Of a stretch of 64,000 nt of DNA, positions 23,806-31,356 are shown piece by piece. A program made the translations under genes and the position numbers. The stretch lies in assembly GCA_030065985.1 (NCBI GenBank), contig JASJCM010000006.1, positions 1 through 64,000 of the forward strand, written 5' to 3'. Source of the DNA: Woeseiaceae bacterium. GTDB lineage: Bacteria; Pseudomonadota; Gammaproteobacteria; Steroidobacterales; Woeseiaceae. Position 1 is the stretch's first letter, and each line of letters opens with the position of its first letter. The notes beneath the pieces were generated by a model, which was given only the letters and a program-made list of their open reading frames with translations, was not told the DNA's origin and did not search any database.

Positions 23806-26169
23806 ATGACCTTTGAAATCGCACTAGTGCTCGCCATCCTGGCAATTTCGCTGGTGCTTTTTATCAGCGAGGTCATACGCATGGACGTCGTCGCGCTACT
23901 CGTCCTGGGCGCGCTCGCCGTTACCGGCCTCGTCGACTCCAACCAGGCATTCGCCGGCTTCAGCAACAGTGCCGTAATCACGGTCTGGGCCATGTTCATC
24001 CTGTCGGAGGGCCTGACCCGTACCGGCATCGCCGACATCATCGGTCGCCAGGTGATGCGGATTGGCGGAAACCAGGAATTCACGCTGATTGTCGTCATCA
24101 TGATCACGGGCGCTGTGCTCTCCGCCTTCATGAACAACATCGGTGTTGCTGCGTTGATGCTACCCGTCGTCGTCGAGGTGGCGCGGCGCACACGCATCGC
24201 GGCGTCGCGACTGCTAATGCCGCTTGCGTATTCGACACTACTCGGCGGCCTGATGACCCTGATCGGTACCCCGCCCAACCTGCTGATCTCGGAGTCACTT
24301 GCGCTGCGCGGCTACGAGCCTTTCGAACTATTCGACTTTACGCCGATCGGCGGTATCGTCATGGTCGTTGGTGTCCTGTTCGTCGCGCTCGGCGGCCGCT
24401 TCATGTTGCCGAAGCAGAAAATTGAACGCGGTGACAAACATGTCAGTCAGCGCAGCCTGCGCGCACGCTACAAGCTGCAGGAACGGACTTTCATGCTGCG
24501 CGTGCCGACCGATTCGATATTGGTCGGCAAGACGCTCGCAGAATCCCGCATCGGTTCATCCACCGGCCTGATCATCCTGTCGTTGATCCGCGATGGCCGC
24601 AGTGAAACCCTGCCCGGCCGTCAGACGGTACTGCGCGGCGGCGACGGTCTGCTGGTCCAGGGTCGCGTCGACCAGTTTCGCGAACTGCGGCGCTGGTCCG
24701 ACCTCGTCATCGAGCGTGAAGCGCCGGTTCTCAAGTCGATGGTTGCGTCAAAGGTCGTTTATGCCTCGGTCACCGTTTCCGAAAGCTCCCCCGTGGTGTC
24801 GGAGCTGGTGCGCCACGCGGCATTCCGCACGCGATTCGATGTCGCCGTGGTCGGCATCATGCGTCGCGGTTCCTATCGCCTGACCAATCTCGCGTATGTG
24901 CCAATTCGCCCGGGCGACCAGGTACTCGTCCAGGGCGAGATCGAGGCGATCGCCCAGCTGGAAAAGTTCTCCGACTTCAGCGCTGTTGAGATATTTTCCG
25001 AGGAGCAGCTGGCCGAGCAATACCATACCGACGAACGCATGTTCGTCGTGCGTCTGCCGAAGCACAGTGGCCTTGTCGAAGAAACGCTGGCAAAGAGCCG
25101 CCTTGCTGACGTGTTTGACTTCCGCGTACTCGCTGTCTTCCGCGACGGCGAACTCAAGGTCATGCCGCGCGGTGACGAAGTCCTGGTCGGCGGCGACCTG
25201 CTGCTTATCGAAGGCCAGCACAGCGACCTGGACGTTCTTCGCGGTCTGCAGGAACTCGAAATCGACACCAAGGTGCCGGCGAATATTTCCTCATTCGAAT
25301 CCGAGCGCCTGACGCTCATGGACGCCACGCTCGACCCTCGCAGTTCGCTTGCCGGGCGCACCGTCGGCGAGCTGAATTTCCGCGAACGCTACGGCATAGA
25401 ACTCGCGGGCATCTGGCGTGAAGGCGAAACGGTCGGCACCGAACTGGCCGACGAGCGCCTGCAGATTGGTGACGCACTTTTGCTGCTCGGTCCGCGTGAC
25501 AGGCTGCAGCTTCTTGCAACCGATACCGACTTCCTGATCCTCACGCCGCTCGGCCAGGAGCCGCCCGACACGCGCCGCGCACCGCTGGCCGCGTTCATCA
25601 TGATGGGTGTCGTGGTGGCCGTCATGCTCGGCTACGCGCCGATTTCGATCGCCGCGGTGATCGGCGGCACGATAATGGTCCTGACCGGCTGCCTGACGAT
25701 GGAGCAGGCCTATCGTTCGATCGACTGGCGCGCGATCTTTCTCATCGCCGGCATGCTGCCGCTTGGTACAGCCATGCAGGAAACCGGGGCTGCAGAATAC
25801 CTCGCCAACCAGGTCATGACGCTGCTCGGCGATGCTGGACCATGGCCGGTCATCATGGGTCTCTACATTCTGACCGCCATGGCGACGATGATCATCCCGA
25901 CTGCGGCGCTGGTCGTCCTGATGTCCCCGATCGTCCTGTCCGCAATGTCGGATCTCGGTGTCGCACCGGAGACAGCGATGATGGCCGTCGCGATGGCAGC
26001 ATCAGCGAGCTTCACGAGCCCGATCTCGCATCCGGCCAACATCCTCGTTATGGGTCCTGGTGGCTATCGGTTTATCGACTACCTGAAGGTCGGCGTGCCG
26101 CTAACCATCGTCGTGTTCATCACCGTGATGGTGCTGCTGCCGATCCTGTGGCCGCTGGTGCCCGTCTAG
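23806..26169 (+). CDS. SLC13-family permease with RCK-C domains
   Basis: A 787-aa inner-membrane transporter of the divalent-anion:Na+ symporter (SLC13/ArsB-like) group. An N-terminal set of about six helices (residues 1-205) and a C-terminal set (about 600-787) flank a long cytoplasmic stretch holding repeated TrkA-C (RCK-C) ligand-sensing domains (about 215-580; for example the MLRVPTDSILVGKTL and ELNFRERYGIELAGIWREG units). GTPPNLLISESL near 155 is the substrate/Na+-site signature. Sulfate or a carboxylate is the likely substrate type, not determinable here. ATG 23806 is preferred; 23749 would overlap the divergent hydrolase start. Confidence 0.88.
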   Translation: MTFEIALVLAILAISLVLFISEVIRMDVVALLVLGALAVTGLVDSNQAFAGFSNSAVITVWAMFILSEGLTRTGIADIIGRQVMRIGGNQEFTLIVVIMITGAVLSAFMNNIGVAALMLPVVVEVARRTRIAASRLLMPLAYSTLLGGLMTLIGTPPNLLISESLALRGYEPFELFDFTPIGGIVMVVGVLFVALGGRFMLPKQKIERGDKHVSQRSLRARYKLQERTFMLRVPTDSILVGKTLAESRIGSSTGLIILSLIRDGRSETLPGRQTVLRGGDGLLVQGRVDQFRELRRWSDLVIEREAPVLKSMVASKVVYASVTVSESSPVVSELVRHAAFRTRFDVAVVGIMRRGSYRLTNLAYVPIRPGDQVLVQGEIEAIAQLEKFSDFSAVEIFSEEQLAEQYHTDERMFVVRLPKHSGLVEETLAKSRLADVFDFRVLAVFRDGELKVMPRGDEVLVGGDLLLIEGQHSDLDVLRGLQELEIDTKVPANISSFESERLTLMDATLDPRSSLAGRTVGELNFRERYGIELAGIWREGETVGTELADERLQIGDALLLLGPRDRLQLLATDTDFLILTPLGQEPPDTRRAPLAAFIMMGVVVAVMLGYAPISIAAVIGGTIMVLTGCLTMEQAYRSIDWRAIFLIAGMLPLGTAMQETGAAEYLANQVMTLLGDAGPWPVIMGLYILTAMATMIIPTAALVVLMSPIVLSAMSDLGVAPETAMMAVAMAASASFTSPISHPANILVMGPGGYRFIDYLKVGVPLTIVVFITVMVLLPILWPLVPV

Positions 26170-26179
26170 GAAGGTTGAG

Positions 26180-27406
26180 ATGACCCGGAGAATCGCGATT
26201 GCAGGCGCCGGTCATGCAGCCGGACAGCTCATCACCAGTCTCCGCCAGAACAAGTTCGAGGGCGATATCATTCTGGTGGGCGACGAACCGTTTTTGCCCT
26301 ACCAGAGACCCCCTCTTTCCAAAAAGTACCTTTCCGGCGAGCTGGATGCGGAGCGCCTTTACGTCAAGCCTGAGAGCTTCTACGAAGAAGCCAGGGTCGA
26401 GTTGCACCTCGACACCCGCATTGAGGCGATCGACCGCGACGGCCACTGCCTGTGCATAGAGGGCGGCGAGCGCATCGCCTATGACAAGCTCGTGCTCGCG
26501 GTCGGCTCGCGCGTGCGTCGCCTTCCTGTCGACGGTGTCACGCTGCCCGGCGTTCATTATCTGCGCAGCATCGCCGACGTTGACGGCATTCGGGAAGGCC
26601 TGGAATCCGGGCGGCGTATTGTCGTAGTCGGGGCCGGCTACATCGGTCTCGAAGTCGCGGCGGTCGCGCGCCAGGCCGGACTTGATGTGACTGTTATCGA
26701 GATGGCCGATCGGGTCATGAGTCGCGTGGTCTCGCCGGAGATATCGGACTTCTACCAGATTGAGCACACCAACCAGGGCGTGAAGCTGCGACTGTCGACA
26801 GGCGTCGAGTCGATTAACGGCAAGCGACGTGCGAAATCGGTCACAACGTCAGAGGGCGACGAGATCCCGGCCGACCTCGTCGTCATCGGTGTCGGCATCG
26901 TGCCAAATACCGAGCTCGCAAGCGCGGCGGGGCTCGAAATCGACAATGGGATCGTCGTCGATGATCACTGCCAAACAAGCGACCCCGACATTTACGCCGT
27001 TGGCGATTGCACCGTACACCCCAACGCAATCTATGGCCGTAACCTGCGGCTCGAATCCGTGCACAACGCACTCGAGCAGGCAAAGACTGCTGCCGCCAAC
27101 CTGTGCGGTGATGATGTCGCTTACACGCAGGTCCCGTGGTTCTGGTCGGACCAGTACGATCTCAAGCTGCAGATTGCGGGCTTGTCAGAGAATTATGACG
27201 ACATCGTAATTCGTGGCAACCCGGCGGAGCGCTCGTTCTCGTGTCTCTATCTGAAAGACTCGCGATTGATCGCCATCGACGCAATCAACGCGCCGCGCGA
27301 TTTCGTGCAGTCAAAAGCGCTTATTGCGGCCGCAGAGCCTATTGAGAAAGAGCGCCTTGGGGATCCGGAGACCCAGCTGAAGGATCTCGCTGCGGCATCT
27401 CGATAA
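26180..27406 (+). CDS. Ferredoxin/rubredoxin reductase-type FAD oxidoreductase
   Basis: A 408-aa NAD(P)H-dependent flavoprotein of the ferredoxin--NAD(+) reductase group used by oxygenases and P450 systems. The FAD motif GAGHAAGQLITSLR is near residue 7, YQRPPLSKKYL near 43 is the family signature, the NAD site GAGYIGLEVAAVARQAG is near 151, and the second FAD contact YAVGDCTVHPN near 273. A C-terminal reductase domain (FWSDQYDLKLQIAGL) is present. GGAAGG lies just before ATG 26180, 10 bases after the transporter stop, so the two may be cotranscribed. Its electron acceptor is not in the window. Confidence 0.9.
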   Translation: MTRRIAIAGAGHAAGQLITSLRQNKFEGDIILVGDEPFLPYQRPPLSKKYLSGELDAERLYVKPESFYEEARVELHLDTRIEAIDRDGHCLCIEGGERIAYDKLVLAVGSRVRRLPVDGVTLPGVHYLRSIADVDGIREGLESGRRIVVVGAGYIGLEVAAVARQAGLDVTVIEMADRVMSRVVSPEISDFYQIEHTNQGVKLRLSTGVESINGKRRAKSVTTSEGDEIPADLVVIGVGIVPNTELASAAGLEIDNGIVVDDHCQTSDPDIYAVGDCTVHPNAIYGRNLRLESVHNALEQAKTAAANLCGDDVAYTQVPWFWSDQYDLKLQIAGLSENYDDIVIRGNPAERSFSCLYLKDSRLIAIDAINAPRDFVQSKALIAAAEPIEKERLGDPETQLKDLAAASR

Positions 27407-28061
27407 GCAGGCGGCCTTCAGCCGACACAAACCCGGTATCCGCCGAGAACGCGCGGACGCTCAGAGACTCGACGGCTTCTGTTTCGAGGGTCGCGAGGGG
27501 TCCGGCACCGCCTGAAACGGAGGCCGTGCCCAATGCGCCGGGGCCGCTCGTCAGGTCGCCGAGCCAGGTGCCACGCCAGTTGTTCCCGGCACTGCGCCAG
27601 GCGGTGAAACCGACGTCACTGAGGAATGTCCAGTAGTTCTCCGTCTGCTGCACGAACAGGCTGCCCTGCTGCGGCAGATAGATGTACCAGACGCTGTTCA
27701 CGATCGCCTCGCCGTTCAACAGTTTGGTGTCTTCGGACTGCGAGGTGAACTTGACCCCAATCCCCGCCACCTGGTCGCGCGCGTCGCGCAGAACCGTAGT
27801 CATTGTGCTCGTCAGGCGAATCGGCGCTTCCCAAAGCTGCAGCACTTTTTCCGGATGCGGCGCATGCACGGATTCGCCGTCGTTTGTGAAGACGATGCTC
27901 TCTGACGGAACGCTTGAGAAATTCAGCGCCATTACTCGCGAATCGGTTACGGATAGCGGCGACAAACCACGATCGCCGATGAACGGGTTGTTGATGAGCC
28001 CCAGGACAAACAACGCGACGCCTGCAAAGACACCAAGCAGCAGCGTGATGATGTATTTCAT
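27339..28061 (-). CDS. Membrane-anchored protein, unknown (partner of 28058-28666)
   Basis: A 240-aa protein with one N-terminal membrane helix (about 4-24) and a strand-rich extracytoplasmic part. Its ATG overlaps the previous gene's stop by 4 bases. It shares layout with that neighbour (anchor, then SVTDSRVMALNFSSVPSESI against APNGGNIEEFHINIPMDRIM; later RDARDQVAGIGVKFTSQ against RNARDTVVGVAVRNAAS), suggesting an ancient duplication. Its 3' end runs 68 bases into the convergent reductase gene. No family recognised. Confidence 0.7.
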   Translation of the reverse strand: MKYIITLLLGVFAGVALFVLGLINNPFIGDRGLSPLSVTDSRVMALNFSSVPSESIVFTNDGESVHAPHPEKVLQLWEAPIRLTSTMTTVLRDARDQVAGIGVKFTSQSEDTKLLNGEAIVNSVWYIYLPQQGSLFVQQTENYWTFLSDVGFTAWRSAGNNWRGTWLGDLTSGPGALGTASVSGGAGPLATLETEAVESLSVRAFSADTGFVSAEGRLLIEMPQRDPSAGSPDPQGALSQ

Positions 28062-28666
28062 TCGACTGCCTCCAACTCTTCGTCAAGCGGCTCAAATTCA
28101 CCGACGTAAGTTGCGAGCAACTCGATGCGCCCAAGCGGCGCGTCATCGTCACGTTCTTCGCTGTTCGCGACCCAGCGCTCTGTCATGTAGCCGTTGAGCG
28201 GTCCAAATTCGCGTGAGCCAGTACGGAAGCGACCAATACGATAGCCACCCTCGCGAACGGCAGGTTCCATATTGATAAACACAGATCCTCGCGCCGGCAG
28301 GTGGAGCACCCAATCGATGATATTGCTGTCGTCGTTGCTGGCGGCATTGCGCACCGCAACACCGACGACGGTGTCGCGCGCGTTGCGGATCTTGAACAGC
28401 TCGGTGCGCAGGCCGGCAAGCGCGGCATCGGTCGGCCAGTTCAGGCCCGGCGGCAGCGGGTTCGGCTGGTCCGGGGCGCCGACCATGATTCGGTCCATCG
28501 GGATATTGATATGGAATTCCTCGATGTTACCGCCGTTCGGTGCGACCCGGACGATCGACGCTTCGCGTGCCTGGTCGACGGCCGGAAACGCGTAAAGCGC
28601 CCCCGCGGCAGCGGCCAGGCCCAGCAGAACTCCGATGAAAAACGTCTTAATCAATGCTTGCCCCAC
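28058..28666 (-). CDS. Membrane-anchored protein, unknown (partner of 27339-28061)
   Basis: A 202-aa protein with an N-terminal helix (about 8-27) and a soluble part exposed outside the cytoplasm; PNPLPPGLNWP and WVLHLPARGSVFINM are its best-marked segments. Parallel segments with the downstream protein (RNARDTVVGVAV, then a conserved-looking WVLHLPARGSVF against WYIYLPQQGSLF) support paralogy. It starts at GTG 28666. The two genes overlap by 4 bases and so are probably made together in fixed ratio. Function unknown; a pair of envelope-associated subunits is a reasonable guess. Confidence 0.7.
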   Translation of the reverse strand: MGQALIKTFFIGVLLGLAAAAGALYAFPAVDQAREASIVRVAPNGGNIEEFHINIPMDRIMVGAPDQPNPLPPGLNWPTDAALAGLRTELFKIRNARDTVVGVAVRNAASNDDSNIIDWVLHLPARGSVFINMEPAVREGGYRIGRFRTGSREFGPLNGYMTERWVANSEERDDDAPLGRIELLATYVGEFEPLDEELEAVE

Positions 28667-28776
28667 AAACCATCAAAACCTGACAAATCAGGCACATGCA
28701 GTGGAGTTTAGTTAAATTGGGCGGGGCGGCCTACTGGCCGTGGGCGAATTTGTGACGGACCGCACACGAATCCGCC

Positions 28777-30342
28777 TCAACAGGCGGTGAAGTATTGCTG
28801 CAGGTACTCGTCGAGCGAGATACGATCCGCCGACTCGATGTCCCGCTGTCGCTGTACCGAGTCCTCGGCCTCCTCGGCAAGCACCTGTTCCCGGCGCCCC
28901 TCGAGCGGAGCGATCGACGCGAAGTAGTCCCGGTGACAGCGCGCCATGCTCAGCCCGAATTCGAAGAAGCTGGTGCCGGTATCGCGCAGTTCGCCAATGA
29001 TTTTCGCCGACAGCGTCGCCTCGGGATTGTCGACTACGGCCTGCAGCGCGTGCACGGCATCGCGATAGCTGCGGTCACCGTCATGCTGATCGAGCAACGC
29101 GGCAACTTCATGCACGCCGGCCAGGATTTCGGTCGCCCATTTGCGCAACTCGGTGGACCTGCCATCACGAAGCAGCCGGAACTCCGGATCCCGGCCTCGT
29201 TTCGCGGTGCCCGTCTGGTTGAAGGCAATCTCATCCATGGCGCTCGCATCGAGCTTCGGGCTGTCCTCGAGCAGGCAATAAATCATGAAGGCCTCGATGA
29301 AGCGCATCGTGTTCTGGTTGATGCCCGCCGGGTCAAACATGTTGATGTCGAGCGAGCGGATCTCGACATACTCGATTCCCTCGCGCCGCAGCGCCGCGGT
29401 TGGCTGTTCGCCGGAACGAGCAACGCGTTTCGGACGCACCGGCGAGTAGTACTCGTTCTCGATCTGCAGAAGATTGGCGTTGAGCTGGCGATACGCGCCG
29501 TCGACCTTCACGCCGATCGCCTCGTAAGACGGCTCCGGAGTGCAGATCGCGTTACTGAGATCCTCGACGTACTGGTCGAGGCTATTCAGAGAGATATTGA
29601 TGCGCGACTGGTTTTGATTGCTGTAACCAAGATCGCTCATGCGAAGTGACGTCGCCCATGGTTCGTACCACGTTGTGTCGTTCAGCGACTGCAACGACGC
29701 TTCGCCGAGCGCGAACGATTTGCAAACTGCGGGCGATGCACCGAACAGGTACAGCACTATCCAGCCCATGCGCTGAAAGTTGCGGATCATCGCGAGGTAC
29801 TGCTCCGAGCGGAAGTCGCAGAGCTCCGACGTCGACCCGGTCAGGGACTGGTAGGCCGGCCAGAACGCTTGCGGCAGTGAATAATTGAAGTGCACACCCG
29901 CGATGACCTGCATCTGCCGGCCGTAGCGATGACCGAGACCGCGACGATAGATGGTCTTCATCTGGCCAACGTTGGAGTCGCCGTAGCGCGCCAATGGAAT
30001 CTCGGTATCTGGTGGCGTCTGGCACGGCATACTCGCCGTCCACAACATCTCGTCGCCGAGATGTTCATAGGTGAACTGGTGAATGTCGCAAATACAGCGC
30101 AGTGCTTCCCAGGTCGTCGACAACGCGGGCGTCACGAACTCGAGCAGCGCCTCAGAAAAATCGGTCGTGACGTAGCGATTCGTCAACGCCGAGCCGAGCC
30201 CGGCAGGATGCGGCGTCTGCGACAGAAACCCGTCAGGACTGATGCGCAGAGATTCCTTCTCTACACCTTTCAGTCCGCCATACAGGATGTTGCCACCGGC
30301 GGCAGCAATGGCCTCGAGGCGTTTCTCAAACCCCTGCGTCAA
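28777..30342 (-). CDS. gshA: Glutamate--cysteine ligase GshA
   Basis: ATP-dependent ligase that joins glutamate and cysteine, the first step of glutathione synthesis. It is the gammaproteobacterial GshA type: YGGLKGVEKESLRI near residue 20 and IEYVEIRSLDINMFDP near 325 are the substrate- and nucleotide-site segments, and the 521-aa length equals that of E. coli (518). Translation starts at TTG 30342 after AAGGAACTGCA, a clear site; the next ATG would remove a conserved part. It is single-gene and divergent from the DUF2845 gene. Some other small genes here are of unknown function, but this call is secure. Confidence 0.95.
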   Translation of the reverse strand: MTQGFEKRLEAIAAAGGNILYGGLKGVEKESLRISPDGFLSQTPHPAGLGSALTNRYVTTDFSEALLEFVTPALSTTWEALRCICDIHQFTYEHLGDEMLWTASMPCQTPPDTEIPLARYGDSNVGQMKTIYRRGLGHRYGRQMQVIAGVHFNYSLPQAFWPAYQSLTGSTSELCDFRSEQYLAMIRNFQRMGWIVLYLFGASPAVCKSFALGEASLQSLNDTTWYEPWATSLRMSDLGYSNQNQSRINISLNSLDQYVEDLSNAICTPEPSYEAIGVKVDGAYRQLNANLLQIENEYYSPVRPKRVARSGEQPTAALRREGIEYVEIRSLDINMFDPAGINQNTMRFIEAFMIYCLLEDSPKLDASAMDEIAFNQTGTAKRGRDPEFRLLRDGRSTELRKWATEILAGVHEVAALLDQHDGDRSYRDAVHALQAVVDNPEATLSAKIIGELRDTGTSFFEFGLSMARCHRDYFASIAPLEGRREQVLAEEAEDSVQRQRDIESADRISLDEYLQQYFTAC

Positions 30343-30453
30343 TGCAGTTCCTTCGACCTGGGTGCGTTACGGCGAACATGCAGTTTTACCATAACCGAAC
30401 GCGCGCGTCCGATTCGCCCTCAAGGTGCGGAAACGGTCTGCTATGCTGACCGC

Positions 30454-30837
30454 ATGGCTCGTCGAATACACATTGTCACGATGACTGTGACGGCTTTGCT
30501 ACTGGTGCTCGCCAGTTCACCTGCAGAGGCCTTTCGGTGTGGCAGCAAGCTCGTCAAGGAGAACATGCACGAGGCACAGGTCCGTCGCGCCTGTGGTGCG
30601 CCGACCACGATGCGTCACATCGGGCGGACGCTACGCAACATCAACGTCCCCATTCGCAGCAATCATGGCAATGGCTGGCGTACCGAGCGCTTCCCGGGTT
30701 ACGGCTTTTCCCAGGAAGTCATCGTCACCGAATACGTCTATAACTTCGGCCCGCGCAAGTTGATGCGCCGCCTGGTCTTCGAAGGTGGCATCCTTGTTTC
30801 GATCGAGTCACTTGGCTACGGCTATCACGAAAAGTAG
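30454..30837 (+). CDS. DUF2845 family exported protein
   Basis: A 127-aa secreted protein with a signal peptide (hydrophobic residues about 7-23, ending AEA) and one DUF2845 domain. Recognisable pieces are FRCGSKLVKENMHEAQVRRACGAP-like (two cysteines that probably pair) and EYVYNFGPRKLMRRLVFEGG. This domain occurs in small periplasmic proteins of unknown function. ATG 30454 gives an intact signal peptide; the open frame continues upstream only as the shadow of gshA. It lies 10 bases before the bactofilin gene, probably in the same transcript. Confidence 0.85.
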   Translation: MARRIHIVTMTVTALLLVLASSPAEAFRCGSKLVKENMHEAQVRRACGAPTTMRHIGRTLRNINVPIRSNHGNGWRTERFPGYGFSQEVIVTEYVYNFGPRKLMRRLVFEGGILVSIESLGYGYHEK

Positions 30838-30847
30838 ACTACGCCGC

Positions 30848-31249
30848 ATGAACGAATCCAAACTCAGACGCATTCGCGATCGCGCCGCCGGCGCGCCGAC
30901 GCTCATTAACGAAGGTTGCCGAATCAACGGCATGATCACGGGCAATGGCGACGTGCAGGTCAGCGGCGAGGTCGACGGTGACTGCGATGTCGAAGGCTCG
31001 GTGATACTCGCTCGCGATGGCCTATGGCAGGGCACTATCAAGGCAACCCACGTCGTCATCTCCGGTCACGTCGAAGGCGACATCATCGCGTCAGGAAAAG
31101 TCGAAATTTCCGACTCGGCCCGTATCACGGGTACCGTCACGGGCGAAGCCATCGCCGTGGCCGAAGGCGCGGTCGTCGAAGGCATTATGAAAACTACGGT
31201 TCAGGCTGAACCGAGCGAGTTTGTCGAGAAACGCGGCCAGAAAGACTGA
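30848..31249 (+). CDS. Bactofilin
   Basis: A 133-aa polymer-forming cytoskeletal protein (DUF583/bactofilin). The N-terminal tail is polar, and residues about 25-110 form a right-handed beta-helix core seen as regular hydrophobic repeats every five residues (GDVQVSGEVDGDCDVEG, then HVVISGHVEGDIIASGKVE and SARITGTVTGEAIAV). Bactofilins form filaments at the membrane and help shape cell wall, stalks or polar structures. The start at ATG 30848 fits the family's length. It follows the DUF2845 gene after 10 bases, which could link the two. Confidence 0.92.
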   Translation: MNESKLRRIRDRAAGAPTLINEGCRINGMITGNGDVQVSGEVDGDCDVEGSVILARDGLWQGTIKATHVVISGHVEGDIIASGKVEISDSARITGTVTGEAIAVAEGAVVEGIMKTTVQAEPSEFVEKRGQKD

Positions 31250-31356
31250 TATCGCCGCAAGCCCCTTTAACTTATAGTCCACGCCGGACAATTCGCAATT
31301 CGCGAGCGGTCGAAATGCTACACTGGTAGCGTTTTGAGCCGTATAACAATGACTAC

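Noticed and set aside
22869-24278. 469-aa reading of the alpha/beta hydrolase
   Set aside because: The first ~175 residues are antisense to the SLC13 transporter; the real start is ATG 23750.
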